Below, piece after piece: positions 31,086 through 40,885 of a stretch of 43,268 nucleotides of DNA (position 1 is the first letter of the stretch; each line of letters starts with the position of its first letter). The stretch comes from an uncultured Muribaculaceae bacterium. Lineage in GTDB: Bacteria > Bacteroidota > Bacteroidia > Bacteroidales > Muribaculaceae. Both the position numbers and the translations under genes were made by a program. The DNA lies in contig CAJUKX010000022.1 of assembly GCA_910586975.1 (NCBI GenBank), forward strand, positions 1 through 43,268, in the 5' to 3' direction. The notes beneath the pieces are model-generated. The model was given only the letters and a program-made list of their open reading frames with translations, was not told where the DNA came from and searched no databases.

Positions 31086-32777
31086 ATGGCAAATACTTTA
31101 AAAAAAATATTTTCACCTGATATATTCATTTGGTTTTATCCGTTGCTGTTGATTATACCAAATATCGCGCTTGATTTCACGGAATCATACAGCATCTTGG
31201 CCAAAATAAGCAACGTGTTGTTCCCCTTGGGCATATACTGCCTGATAATGAGCCTGTGGAAAAATGTAGGACGCACCGGAGCGCTGATATTATTCTTTGC
31301 TCTGTTTTACGGAGCTTTCCAGGTCGTGCTACTTTTCTTATATGGAGAATCTATCATCGCAATTGACATGCTGCTCAATGTAGCGACTACAAATGTAGAG
31401 GAAGCTTCTGAATTATTAATCAATCTTGCCTCGGCAGTCATAACAATATGCGTTTTATACATTCCTTCTTTAATATGGGGCATCATTCTGGCTGTAAAAA
31501 AAATATTTCCTAACAAAAAAAAGCGGCTTATATTACGCAAAACCGGTTTTTGGCTTACCATTGCCGGTGTTCTTTCAATTGTAGCCGGTTATATTTTCGT
31601 TGAAGGCTTTAATATTTCAAAAGAAATATTCCCTATCAATGTCATGCGAAATACATCCATAGCCATTAAGCGCACAGTGGCAACTGAAAACTATCATAAT
31701 ACCTCGGCTTCATTTTCATATAATGCTTCATCAACTCACCCGACCGATGACAAAGAAATATACATGATAGTAATCGGAGAGACATCGCGGGCTGATAATT
31801 GGCAGGTTTTAGGATACGACCGCCCTACCACACCCCTGCTGTCGAAAAGAGAGGATATTGTAGCATTTCCTAAAGTACTGAGTGAGAGCAATACCACTCA
31901 TAAAAGCGTACCCATGCTGCTGACATGGCTGAGCGCAGATATTTTTAATGATTCCATTTATACGACAAAAAGTATAGTAACCGCATTTAAGGAAGCCGGA
32001 TTCTCTACAGCTTACTTCTCTAATCAGGGACGTAATCATTCATTCATCGATTTCTTTGCCAACGAAGCCGATACAACCGTATTCCTTAAAGATGACGGTA
32101 ATAATCATTATGATGCAGAATTGATTGAGCTGGTTGGCCGCTATCTGAAAACCGGCAATAACAAGCAGTTCTTAGTTCTGCATACCTACGGTTCGCATTT
32201 TAATTATATAGACCGTTATCCGGCCGACGCTTCTGTTTTCCATCCTGATTATGTGCCACTTGCCGAGGCTAAAAACAGAGATCAGCTTATCAACGCATAT
32301 AACAACACCATAGTAGGAACGGATAAATTATTGAATAAGCTGGCAGATATTCTTGAGGCAGAAAATGCGACTTCGGCCATGCTGTATGTCTCAGACCATG
32401 GCGAAGATATTTTTGATGACGAGCGCGAACGTTTCCTGCATGCTTCACCCGTGCCTACATATTACCAGATACATGTACCGATGGTTGCATGGATGTCATC
32501 TAAATATAAAAATGAATATCCTGAAATGTTTAATGCCGCCCAGTCCAATAAGGATAAAGACATATCTTCGTCAGCATCTCTGTTCAATACAATGATGGAT
32601 ATGGCCGGCATTAAGTCAAATTATGCAGACAAATCAAAATCGCTGGTATCGCATTGTTACAAAACTCCGGCTCGCGTATATCTCAATGATTATAACGAGA
32701 AAGTAAATCTAAAACGTGCAGGACTGCGTGAAACTGATTTTGAACAACTGCACAAACACGGAATCTCGGATAAATAA
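31086..32777 (+). CDS. EptA/OpgE-like phosphoethanolamine transferase (sulfatase fold)
   Basis: Inner-membrane enzyme with a periplasmic catalytic domain. About five N-terminal membrane helices lie within residues 1-175. The catalytic part has IGETSRADNWQVLGYDRPTTP with the nucleophile Thr233, and YVSDHGEDIFDDERERFLHAS (metal-binding Asp/His); LHTYGSHFNY precedes it. Members transfer phosphoethanolamine to lipid A or glycans, giving resistance to cationic peptides. The 563 residues match. It ends at a terminator shared with nrdG. Whether lipid A or another glycan is the acceptor is not shown. Confidence 0.88.
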   Translation: MANTLKKIFSPDIFIWFYPLLLIIPNIALDFTESYSILAKISNVLFPLGIYCLIMSLWKNVGRTGALILFFALFYGAFQVVLLFLYGESIIAIDMLLNVATTNVEEASELLINLASAVITICVLYIPSLIWGIILAVKKIFPNKKKRLILRKTGFWLTIAGVLSIVAGYIFVEGFNISKEIFPINVMRNTSIAIKRTVATENYHNTSASFSYNASSTHPTDDKEIYMIVIGETSRADNWQVLGYDRPTTPLLSKREDIVAFPKVLSESNTTHKSVPMLLTWLSADIFNDSIYTTKSIVTAFKEAGFSTAYFSNQGRNHSFIDFFANEADTTVFLKDDGNNHYDAELIELVGRYLKTGNNKQFLVLHTYGSHFNYIDRYPADASVFHPDYVPLAEAKNRDQLINAYNNTIVGTDKLLNKLADILEAENATSAMLYVSDHGEDIFDDERERFLHASPVPTYYQIHVPMVAWMSSKYKNEYPEMFNAAQSNKDKDISSSASLFNTMMDMAGIKSNYADKSKSLVSHCYKTPARVYLNDYNEKVNLKRAGLRETDFEQLHKHGISDK

Positions 32778-32790
32778 CACAACGATATAA

Positions 32791-32829
32791 AAGTCCCCGG
32801 CAACATCTATCTGTGCCGGGGACTTTTTT
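32791..32829. terminator. Bidirectional terminator between eptA-like gene and nrdG
   Basis: AAGTCCCCGGCA (32791-32802) pairs with TGCCGGGGACTT (32814-32825) around an 11-base loop. T residues follow on the plus strand (32824-32829) and a shorter run on the minus strand, so it can serve both converging units. Confidence 0.92.
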
Positions 32830-32836
32830 GAGATGA

Positions 32837-33286
32837 TCAGATTTTGATTAAACGTTGGTTTCGCGATCCTCTGAACTGCAAAGTGGTATCTCTTTGTTCC
32901 ATTATGAACGGACCGTCTACTATCGTATCAAGGTAAGGTAAGAGGGCGCATGCCGAGGGCATTTCGAGAAGTTGCTCGTAGGTGAAGCCTGTATAGAGCC
33001 ATATCGACTTACCGAGCTGCCTTATTGCCTTGACAAGAGGGAGTAACCGCTCAGCCTGATATATGGGATCTCCACCGGTAAGAGTGACATTGAAATCATT
33101 ATATTCTATAATCGAAATCAGTTCACTCACTGTCATATCTTTGCCGGCATCATGCGGCCAGGTATGCGGGTTGTGGCACCCGGGGCAACGATGTTCGCAA
33201 CCTGCAAGATAGATTGATGTCCGCAGGCCGGGACCGTCGACACTTGTTCCTTCTACAATATCTATTACCCTGAGAGTCGTTTCCAT
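32837..33286 (-). CDS. nrdG: Anaerobic ribonucleotide-reductase activating protein
   Basis: Radical SAM enzyme that generates the glycyl radical on NrdD. The iron-sulfur motif CEHRCPGCHNP has Cys30, Cys34 and Cys37. The 149 residues are typical of small NrdG. Its start overlaps the nrdD stop by 1 base in a TGATG arrangement, so the two are coupled. Confidence 0.95.
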   Translation of the reverse strand: METTLRVIDIVEGTSVDGPGLRTSIYLAGCEHRCPGCHNPHTWPHDAGKDMTVSELISIIEYNDFNVTLTGGDPIYQAERLLPLVKAIRQLGKSIWLYTGFTYEQLLEMPSACALLPYLDTIVDGPFIMEQRDTTLQFRGSRNQRLIKI

Positions 33287-35493
33287 CAGTTATGAACTAT
33301 GCGGTCTTTAAGCTCTGCGAGTTTGGCATTGTTCCATCGGTCGGTGGTTCCCACAAGGTATCCGGTTATACGCTGCAGACAGTCAATGTTGTGTGAATGA
33401 CATACCGGACATTCCTTCAAATCGTCTGACGCATCCTCGTATCCGCAATCCATACAACGGTTGCGGTTGTGGTTTACCGAGCAATAACCGATGTTATGCT
33501 TATCCATTAGGTCTACCACATTGGCTATCGCATCAGGATTATGGGTAGCATCGCCATCAATCTCTACATAGAATATGTGGCCGCCTCGGGTCATTTCATG
33601 ATACGGTGCTTCGACTTCGGCTTTATGACGGGGTGAGCAGTGGTAGTATACCGGTACGTGATTTGAGTTGGTATAATAAATCTTGTCTGTAACGCCTTCG
33701 ATTACACCAAAGCTCTTGCGGTCCTTGGTAGTGAACTTGCCCGAAAGCCCTTCGGCCGGAGTTGCGAGTATCGAGAAGTTATGATCGTACTTTTCTGAAT
33801 ATTCGTTGGCTCGCGAGCGCATGTGACCGACTATGCGTAATCCCAGTTTTTGAGATTCCTCGCTTTCGCCGTGGTGTTTGCCGGTAAGAGCGACGAGACA
33901 TTCTGCCAGACCGATGAAACCGATTCCGAGTGTGCCATGATTGATAACGGGTTCGATGGTATCTGAATAGCTGAGTTTATCGGCACCGTTCCACAATTTA
34001 GACATCACAAGCGGGAATTGCTTGGCAAGGGCTGTTTTCTGGAAATCATATCTGTCGCAAAGCTGACGGGCTGCGATGTCGAGAACTCGGTCGAGTTCTA
34101 CGAAGAATTTGGCAATGCGTTCTTCCTTATCGCGAATGCTCATGCACTCGATGGCTATACGTACGATGTTGATTGTTGTGAAGCTCAGGTTACCGCGACC
34201 AATTGATGTTTTTTCGCCATAGCGGTCCTCGAACACACGTGTACGGCATCCCATCGTAGCCACTTCGTACAGATAGCGCTTGGGGTCGTTCGCATCCCAC
34301 TTCTCGTGTTGATTGAAGGTGGCATCGAGATTCACGAAGTTAGGGAAGAATCTACGGGCAGTAACTTTGCACGCCAATTGATAGAGGTCGTAGTTGGGAT
34401 CTTCAGGCAGATAGCTTACGCCACGCTTTTTCTTCCAAATTTGAATCGGGAATATGGCAGTGGCACCATTACCTACACCCTCGTATGTTGACTTGAGCAG
34501 TTCGCGGATAATGCAACGACCTTCGGCAGAGGTATCAGTACCGTAGTTAATGGAAGAGAATACTACCTGATTACCGCCACGGGAGTGTATGGTATTCATA
34601 TTGTGGATGAAGGCTTCCATAGCCTGATGCACACGGCTTACTGTGCGGTTTATGGCATGGGCGAGCACACGATCATTGCCTTCGAGGCCATCGAGATCTC
34701 GCTTTTCATAATCCTTCAGTTCCACATTATATAAGTCAGAGAAATCTTTACCATAGAGGTTTTCAAGATTTTTGATTTCCTCGATAAATGATGCCCTTAC
34801 GTACGGAGCGAGATAGAAGTCAAATGCCGGGATAGCCTGGCCACCGTGCATTTCGTTCTGTGCGGTCTCGAGCGAGATACAAGCGATTACGCTTGCGGTT
34901 TCGATACGCTTGGCCGGACGGCTTTCGCCATGGCCTGCAATAAATCCATTTTCCAGTATACGGTCGAGAGGGTGCTGAACACAGGTAAGACTCTTTGTAG
35001 GATAATAGTCCTTGTCGTGAATGTGTATATAGCCGCTCCTTACAGCCATCAGGGCTTCTTCGCTCAGCAGATAGTCGTCTACATAGGGCTTGGTAGTCTC
35101 AGAAGCGAACTTCATCATCATCCCGGCGGGAGAATCTGTGTTCATATTGGCGTTTTCGCGTGTGATGTCATTGTTTTTGGTTTCTATGATTTCAATGAAC
35201 ATATCGCGGGTTTTGGCCTTGCGGGCACGAGAACGCTGGTCGCGGTAAGCGATGTAACGGCGGGCCACTTCCTTGCGTGAGCTTTTCATGAGTTCGAGCT
35301 CGACGAGATCCTGAATTTCTTCCACAGTCATACGTTCCTGTCTATGGGATGCGATCCTTGTGGCTATTTTATTGATCAGCGATTCGTCTTCACCGGTCTC
35401 CGTAGCGAGCATGGCTTTGCGGATTGCCCCTTTAATCTTTTCTTCGTTAAAACCGACAACTCGGCCGTCTCGCTTTACGACTATCTGTATCAT
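33286..35493 (-). CDS. nrdD: Anaerobic ribonucleoside-triphosphate reductase
   Basis: Class III reductase making deoxyribonucleotides without oxygen. 735 residues: an N-terminal ATP-cone (VVKRDGRVVGFNEEKIKGAI, residues 4-23 and on), the core (RGGNQVVFSSINYG, EVATMGCRTRVFEDRYG), a C-terminal zinc site from Cys-x2-Cys pairs (CMDCGYEDA, CPVCHSHNIDC) and the glycyl radical loop RITGYLVGT with Gly711. All elements are intact. It is followed by nrdG. The promoter has a 19-bp perfect dyad just upstream. Confidence 0.96.
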   Translation of the reverse strand: MIQIVVKRDGRVVGFNEEKIKGAIRKAMLATETGEDESLINKIATRIASHRQERMTVEEIQDLVELELMKSSRKEVARRYIAYRDQRSRARKAKTRDMFIEIIETKNNDITRENANMNTDSPAGMMMKFASETTKPYVDDYLLSEEALMAVRSGYIHIHDKDYYPTKSLTCVQHPLDRILENGFIAGHGESRPAKRIETASVIACISLETAQNEMHGGQAIPAFDFYLAPYVRASFIEEIKNLENLYGKDFSDLYNVELKDYEKRDLDGLEGNDRVLAHAINRTVSRVHQAMEAFIHNMNTIHSRGGNQVVFSSINYGTDTSAEGRCIIRELLKSTYEGVGNGATAIFPIQIWKKKRGVSYLPEDPNYDLYQLACKVTARRFFPNFVNLDATFNQHEKWDANDPKRYLYEVATMGCRTRVFEDRYGEKTSIGRGNLSFTTINIVRIAIECMSIRDKEERIAKFFVELDRVLDIAARQLCDRYDFQKTALAKQFPLVMSKLWNGADKLSYSDTIEPVINHGTLGIGFIGLAECLVALTGKHHGESEESQKLGLRIVGHMRSRANEYSEKYDHNFSILATPAEGLSGKFTTKDRKSFGVIEGVTDKIYYTNSNHVPVYYHCSPRHKAEVEAPYHEMTRGGHIFYVEIDGDATHNPDAIANVVDLMDKHNIGYCSVNHNRNRCMDCGYEDASDDLKECPVCHSHNIDCLQRITGYLVGTTDRWNNAKLAELKDRIVHN

Positions 35494-35548
35494 GGATTTT
35501 GAATATTTTCTGGGATTAGTTTTTTGTCTGACTTATTTTTTGACACTG

Positions 35549-35580
35549 CAAAGATATGAAGTTTCTCCAAATTATACAAA
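35549..35580 (-). promoter_or_regulatory. Promoter of nrdD-nrdG (TTTG-N20-TATCTTTG)
   Basis: Minus strand TTTG (35577-35580), 20-base spacer, TATCTTTG (35549-35556). The large dyad at 35581-35627 begins one base upstream of the -33 element. Confidence 0.75.
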
Positions 35581-35627
35581 TAAGAATGACAAAAGTTTTA
35601 CATTTTGGAAAACTTTTGTCATTCTTA
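35581..35627. repeat. 19-bp perfect inverted repeat with a 9-base loop
   Basis: Left arm 35581-35599, loop 35600-35608, right arm 35609-35627, all 19 bases pairing. The core is TGACAAAAGTTTT / AAAACTTTTGTCA. It lies 100 bases beyond the end of the MBOAT gene and abuts the -33 box of nrdD, so it can be the terminator of the long operon upstream, an operator of nrdD, or both. The run after it is only weakly T-rich. Confidence 0.7.
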
Positions 35628-35726
35628 AAAATTGTATATTCCTAATAATTAAGATGTTAAATATTAGTTTTGGGAAACTTTTTATTTTTAAGCCCTTTTA
35701 TTATTGGATAAAAATCTCCACCGGCA

Positions 35727-37220
35727 TCAATACTGCAGGTATATAAACGGAACCAAATCAGAAGAACTTGCCTGTATGACAAAGAATATAACCAGTGCCA
35801 AAGCCAAGCCTTGTAAAACCACGGGTACAGAGATATAAGCCTCTGCCAGCCCTGTAGTCCACTTTCTTGGAGTATAGTGCATAACAAGGGCTGCACCTAT
35901 GGCCAATACTATCATGATATAACTTTCCAGGAACTGGGGTGCTACAGACGCGTGGAAATCATTAATAATCTGCATTCCCATAGCCTCAATGGTCGAAAGT
36001 GAATCAGCTCTGAAAATAGCGAAACCGATAACCACTAAAGTAAAGGTTATGGCAATATTGGCCAACTTCAAGACAAATGTATCTCGAAGCCACTCGGGCG
36101 CACGGTAAACTTTACTGATAGCCTTGTGGCAAACGAGCAGTGCGCCGTGATAAGCACCCCAAAGCACATACATCCACGATGCTCCGTGCCATAAGCCACC
36201 TATCACCATAGTAAGGAAGTTGTTCAGATATGTGCGATACTTGCCTTTGCGCGAACCGCCCATGGGTATATACAGATAGTCGCGCAGCCATGTCGACAGC
36301 GATATGTGCCAGCGATGCCAGAATTCGGTAGGATTCTGAGCCTTGAACGGCGCACGGAAATTTTCCTTGAACCTATAGCCCATCAGCAGTGCTATTCCTA
36401 TAGCCATATCTGAGTAGCCCGAGAAGTCGCAGTAGAGCTGAATGGTAAATCCTATACAGCCCATCATATTTTCAAAGCCTGAGTAAAGAGAGGGGTTGTC
36501 AAATATTCGGTTTACAAAGTTGCCTGAAATATAGTCGGCAACTATCACTTTTTTTATAAGACCTGTCATAATAAGGAACAACCCCTCGCCTATCATTTCA
36601 GGTGTAGCCTGAGGGTTTGACTTTATCTGAGGCAGCATATCCTTGGCCCTTACGACCGGGCCGGCAAGCAGCGGTGGGAAAAACGTGAGGTAGAATGTAT
36701 AATTAAGAAAATTGCGCTCGGCTTCAATGTCCCTGCGATAAATATCAACAATATAACTTATGGAACGGAATGTAAAAAACGAAATCCCTGCCGGCAATAT
36801 TATATCGAGAGTATCGAAACTGCCGTTGGTAAAATCAGCCCATGACCTGGCCAACAGATTGAAATACTTGAAGTAGACAAGCATTCCGATATTAACCACC
36901 AGATTTATACCGACAATACTGCGACGAAGCCAATCTTTGTCGGCTGCATGTAGCCATCTGCCAAGCAGATAATCACTAACACATACACCAAAAAGGATGA
37001 AACAACACTCCGCGCTCGACTTATAATAAAAATACAGGGAGAACAGAATTGTTATTATCATCTTAACAGACTGCCGCGAACGCAAAGCCTCATAGATAAC
37101 CATGAAACATATAAACAGCATGAAGAACAGCCCTGTATTAAACAGTAATGGCTGTGCAGGGTCGTAGAGGAGCAAACGACCTATTTTTTCGAAATTGAAT
37201 TCGTTAAGAAAGTCATTCAT
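35727..37220 (-). CDS. MBOAT-family O-acyltransferase (AlgI/DltB-like)
   Basis: Multi-spanning inner-membrane protein of 497 residues moving an acyl group to the outside. The family core is present: LAGPVVRAKDML, CDFSGYSDMAIGIALLMGYRF, NFRAPFKAQNPTEFWHRWH, LRDYLYIPMGGSRKG, then GGLWHGASWMYVLWGAYHG with the catalytic His near residue 343. This matches AlgI/PatA/DltB-type channels. It is the last gene of the operon after two SGNH hydrolase-like proteins, the usual partners of such channels, so it probably O-acetylates a polysaccharide or peptidoglycan. The stop lies 100 bases before the large inverted repeat. Confidence 0.9.
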   Translation of the reverse strand: MNDFLNEFNFEKIGRLLLYDPAQPLLFNTGLFFMLFICFMVIYEALRSRQSVKMIITILFSLYFYYKSSAECCFILFGVCVSDYLLGRWLHAADKDWLRRSIVGINLVVNIGMLVYFKYFNLLARSWADFTNGSFDTLDIILPAGISFFTFRSISYIVDIYRRDIEAERNFLNYTFYLTFFPPLLAGPVVRAKDMLPQIKSNPQATPEMIGEGLFLIMTGLIKKVIVADYISGNFVNRIFDNPSLYSGFENMMGCIGFTIQLYCDFSGYSDMAIGIALLMGYRFKENFRAPFKAQNPTEFWHRWHISLSTWLRDYLYIPMGGSRKGKYRTYLNNFLTMVIGGLWHGASWMYVLWGAYHGALLVCHKAISKVYRAPEWLRDTFVLKLANIAITFTLVVIGFAIFRADSLSTIEAMGMQIINDFHASVAPQFLESYIMIVLAIGAALVMHYTPRKWTTGLAEAYISVPVVLQGLALALVIFFVIQASSSDLVPFIYLQY

Positions 37221-37230
37221 TTTGATAATT

Positions 37231-38481
37231 TCATTTATCTGCCGGGGTCAACGCTTCCTCAAGAGCATCGGTAAACAGATTGCCCTGGAGGTTATAGCCC
37301 GAATGTGTGAGATGTATTCTGTCTTTATTAAGATATTGGTCTTTGAGCCATTTGAACGAAGAACCTTCGCCACCGGCTACATCATAGAAGTCATACACCG
37401 GTATGCCATGTTCTTTGCCAAAATTAAGTATGACGTTTCTCAAACGGTTGATATTGGCGTTTACAAGATATGAGGTATAACGGCGTCGACGCCCCTTGCG
37501 CCGACGGGTGACTATCTTTCGCTGACACTCTGAGGGGGTGGTTATCAACAGCTTCGCATCGGGGCACTCATACCTCAGGTTATTAACCATTTTATAAATC
37601 TGAGAGTTCAATTCTTCATTTGATGTTTTGCCGAAGGCCTCGTTGGTACCAAGCGATATTATAATAAGGGCAGGGTTAAACTTCGATATATCATTCGCAA
37701 AATTTTCCAGGGCATTGTATGTGCCATAGGTTGCGCCGTTATTGCCGATAACGTTATAGGCGATTCCGGTGCTGCCTTTGAGCAGATTGAAACCATGGAT
37801 TGCTATATCCTTGGTACCTTTTAAAGTAAGGCTGGCAGTGGTGGCCGGTGATTCAAGTCCTATCTTGAGCCTGCCGGGTTCATTATAGGCAGCTATGCTG
37901 TCGCATTGGTATAATTGCAGATCCATTCCGGTATAAAGAACCTCGATTGAATCAAAAGGTTCATTGCACGACAGATTGAAATCGAACAACTCCTTTGACG
38001 GTTGAAGCGAAATTCCCGTAAATCCCATTGGTGCAGACCATGGTGTCTTGAGAAGACGCGACTTGTTCATAACAGCCGAAGTGGAAATCGTGTAGTCATT
38101 AGGCTCGTTAGTGCCGGCAAGCTTAAACGGTATAACCAAAGCCCGGCCCGCCGTGCCGAATTGCTGCGAGAGACGGTTACGTGTGACAGCTGTACCCATA
38201 TCGGCCTGCAGATGAGAATCGCCTATATGGACAATATTGATTCTGGTAGAATCCGCTCCACGTAAATATTGAGCCAAGGCAGACCAATCATCGCCATTCA
38301 TAATTATATGATTGCTGCCTGTCCTTACATACGACGGATATGAAACGGTACTCTTGACCTGCGAGAACTCAATATCAGGATTTATACGCAAATCCTGCTG
38401 AGTATCCGCCGGGTCTTGCGCATGAAGCAAACCGCATGCGAGGCATAGCGCGGTTGTTAAAGAGAGAGAGGATTTATTCAT
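37231..38481 (-). CDS. Exported SGNH/GDSL hydrolase-like acyl transferase/esterase
   Basis: Signal peptide MNKSSLSLTTALCLACGLLHA, then an SGNH fold. Block I is HIGDSHLQADMG (Ser89), block III is SLGTNEAF, and block V is KDRIHLTHSGYNLQG with the Asp-x-x-His pair. The catalytic triad is complete, and the 416 residues include extra N-terminal sequence and a linker. It lies 10 bases before the MBOAT gene, as in O-acetyltransferase pairs (PatB/AlgX type). It overlaps the second SGNH gene by one base. Confidence 0.85.
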   Translation of the reverse strand: MNKSSLSLTTALCLACGLLHAQDPADTQQDLRINPDIEFSQVKSTVSYPSYVRTGSNHIIMNGDDWSALAQYLRGADSTRINIVHIGDSHLQADMGTAVTRNRLSQQFGTAGRALVIPFKLAGTNEPNDYTISTSAVMNKSRLLKTPWSAPMGFTGISLQPSKELFDFNLSCNEPFDSIEVLYTGMDLQLYQCDSIAAYNEPGRLKIGLESPATTASLTLKGTKDIAIHGFNLLKGSTGIAYNVIGNNGATYGTYNALENFANDISKFNPALIIISLGTNEAFGKTSNEELNSQIYKMVNNLRYECPDAKLLITTPSECQRKIVTRRRKGRRRRYTSYLVNANINRLRNVILNFGKEHGIPVYDFYDVAGGEGSSFKWLKDQYLNKDRIHLTHSGYNLQGNLFTDALEEALTPADK

Positions 38482-39878
38482 TATTGTAGAGAATTTGATA
38501 ATGATTCGATAAATATATCGGCAAGCTCCTTGCCTCCTTTATGATTGAGATGTACAAAGTCTGAATTTAGTAGTTTACGTTTATGCCAGTCGAGGGATGC
38601 GCCTTCGCCACCCATGGCTGCGCGTGTGTCATAGAAGAGTGAACCGGTTCTTCGAGCCACCTCGCGCTGGGCACGTACCATAGCCGGAATAGTTTTCATA
38701 GAAATGAATTCGGCGCCCGACTTGGTACCTCGGTCTCCTACTCCCATAATCAAAATCTGAGCCTGTGGATACAGATTCTTAAGATTATTCACCACCTCGA
38801 TCATGGCTTTGCAATATGAGGTATAATCCTTTTGACCGGCTGAAAGCGCATTGAGGCCGAATTCCAAAATTATCAGGTCGTAGTCAACCCAGCGGCGCAT
38901 GGCGGCTGTGGCACTCTCCGACAGACGGCGATGGCTGATTCCGCTGTTTCCTCTTAATGAAATATTGTCAAGAACAACGCCGTTATTTCCTTCGAGCCAT
39001 ATACCCAGCACTTTCAATCCCGGGATATCAGAGGAGATCTCAATATTTGTGCAAGTGGTGCTGAGAGCAACACACTGTATATCCTGCGAGCCTTCAACCT
39101 GACATGCTTCTGATGTATTATCAGTTCCGGTAAAAGTGATCTCACCACTGCGAGGGGCTACAAAAAGCACCATGGTGTTATCCCACGAACCGGCATGGGC
39201 TATTTTAGAAGAACCTCTAAATTTAACTTTAGAGTTTGCAACAGCTGCGGTATGATAACGGCCGAGAATAGTACGGAGATTATCATTTTTCATATTCTTT
39301 ATTTCCGTTTCATCCCAGTTGTCTGATGTCTGAGTCACAGATTGCCTGAAACCGGGGAACTGCGAGAACGCGCCTACGTAGCCTACGCCGCTTCCGCCAT
39401 AAAGGTCCTGGAGAGAAGATCTTATATTCTGTGAGAATATATCGCCTTCGATATATGAATCGCCCACCATGGCTATCCTCATCTTGGCATCCGAAGCACC
39501 CTGCAATTTTGATTTAAGCTCTGCGATACCCGAACCGTCGGCCGAATAATCTTCTATAACAACAGAACCATTCTTGCGTGGAGCTTTGAAATCATCTGCA
39601 GGCACGTTTACTACAGTATCAGCTACAGCTTCCACAGCCTGAGTGACCATAGAATCTGCGGCCAGCTCCTGCTCTTGGGCAAATTCCAATAATTCAGGGT
39701 CTATATTGTCAGACATGGCTTCGTTTACCACAGCAGCCTGAGGCAATATATCACCAAGAAGATTGAAATCTTTCAATGCACCATTGGTCCACTTACCCCA
39801 GGGGCAAATAGACAGCACCGACAGTACGACAAGAGCCGTAAAGATTATTACAAAGAGTTTTTGAGGTCTGTGTTGCAT
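38481..39878 (-). CDS. Membrane-anchored SGNH/GDSL hydrolase-like protein
   Basis: One N-terminal membrane helix (LFVIIFTALVVLSVLSICPW, residues 8-27), a 90-residue acidic/Ala-rich linker, then an SGNH domain. Block I is MVGDSYIEGDIF (Ser141), block III is ILEFGLNALSAG, block V is DFVHLNHKGGKEL. All catalytic residues are present. It is about 465 residues long and related to its neighbour, which suggests an old duplication within the operon. Its start overlaps menF by 31 bases. Likely active in the periplasm on an envelope polymer. Confidence 0.83.
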   Translation of the reverse strand: MQHRPQKLFVIIFTALVVLSVLSICPWGKWTNGALKDFNLLGDILPQAAVVNEAMSDNIDPELLEFAQEQELAADSMVTQAVEAVADTVVNVPADDFKAPRKNGSVVIEDYSADGSGIAELKSKLQGASDAKMRIAMVGDSYIEGDIFSQNIRSSLQDLYGGSGVGYVGAFSQFPGFRQSVTQTSDNWDETEIKNMKNDNLRTILGRYHTAAVANSKVKFRGSSKIAHAGSWDNTMVLFVAPRSGEITFTGTDNTSEACQVEGSQDIQCVALSTTCTNIEISSDIPGLKVLGIWLEGNNGVVLDNISLRGNSGISHRRLSESATAAMRRWVDYDLIILEFGLNALSAGQKDYTSYCKAMIEVVNNLKNLYPQAQILIMGVGDRGTKSGAEFISMKTIPAMVRAQREVARRTGSLFYDTRAAMGGEGASLDWHKRKLLNSDFVHLNHKGGKELADIFIESLSNSLQ

Positions 39879-40885
39879 TGAATGATTTCTATCAGTTTTG
39901 AAGCCTTGGCTTCAGTTTCCTCCCATTCAACTGAAGGGTCGGACTTAGGAGTTATGCCTCCGCCGGCATACAGCGCCCACTTGCCTGTATGCGGATCAAA
40001 CTGCACACATCTGATAGTGACATAACTGTTTATATTGCCGGTTCCCTTATTCAGAACGGTAATATATCCTCCATAGCAATAGCGTTCATGATCCTCGATT
40101 TCATCAATATCATCAAAGGCATCACCCTTGGGATAACCGGCCAAAGCCGGTGTGGGTGCGAGCCTGTTGAGAAGCTGTTTGGCATGCTCAAAAGGCTCAT
40201 CTTGATTGAGCAATCCGGTAAATGAAGTACTGAGATGCTTTATTTTACCATAGACCACTTCTTTCGGGCCAATGGCTTTAAAGGGCGTTTTTGTATCGTT
40301 AAGAATCTGCTCTATGTAGTCAACCACAATCTGCTGCTCCTCGTAGTTTTTTACGTTCCAGTCGGCATCAGCCGGTAATGTGCCTGCAAGAGCTTGTGTA
40401 GAGAAATGATTGGGAGGATAAGCTATTAGCATTTTCTCGGGAGTTGCACCAAGCCATGCGCCGGTCTTCGGAGTATAGAACAAATATCCGAAAGAATCCG
40501 GAAATGCGTTCCACAAATCTTCGGCCACGTCAATCCAGTTGCAATCGTTTTTTCCGGATATTATACGCGAAATCACAGTTTTGGCTTTACCACGAATGTT
40601 GAGGGTTTCAATCAATCCTTCAAGACGTCGTATATACTGTTGTCTGGAGGTAGACTCCGGTATGGGATATGCCTGCTTTTCAGCAATTACATCACTTTCG
40701 TTGACTAAAATGCTGTTTTCAAATTTTTCGCGCCAGGGAGTTATATAGCAGTCAGCCTTCTTGTTGGCCGCATCTACAAATTTCGGTGAGTATGAGGGAA
40801 TACGATAAAGCATGAAGCTTTTTCCTGAGGATAAAGCTTCATCAACTTTCTTGCGAGTTCTGTCGTTGATTTGCATTTTTTTCAT
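39848..40885 (-). CDS. menF: Isochorismate synthase (chorismate-binding family)
   Basis: Makes isochorismate, first step of menaquinone synthesis. Motifs are ALAGTLPADADWN, NYEEQQIVVDYIEQIL, HLSTSFTGLL, APTPALAGYPKGDA, ERYCYGGYI and SYVTIRCVQF, then GGGITPKSDPSVEWEETEAK; all are typical of the chorismate-binding core. The 345 residues are typical of the shorter Bacteroidetes enzymes. The Lys general base of MenF-type enzymes (rather than an anthranilate synthase) fits the early ISRIISG segment. It is placed away from menDBCE, between rimO (4-base overlap) and the SGNH genes (31-base overlap). Confidence 0.88.
   Translation of the reverse strand: MKKMQINDRTRKKVDEALSSGKSFMLYRIPSYSPKFVDAANKKADCYITPWREKFENSILVNESDVIAEKQAYPIPESTSRQQYIRRLEGLIETLNIRGKAKTVISRIISGKNDCNWIDVAEDLWNAFPDSFGYLFYTPKTGAWLGATPEKMLIAYPPNHFSTQALAGTLPADADWNVKNYEEQQIVVDYIEQILNDTKTPFKAIGPKEVVYGKIKHLSTSFTGLLNQDEPFEHAKQLLNRLAPTPALAGYPKGDAFDDIDEIEDHERYCYGGYITVLNKGTGNINSYVTIRCVQFDPHTGKWALYAGGGITPKSDPSVEWEETEAKASKLIEIIQCNTDLKNSL

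Noticed and set aside
34846..35280. 144-codon open frame on the plus strand
   Set aside because: Opposite nrdD, which is unambiguous.
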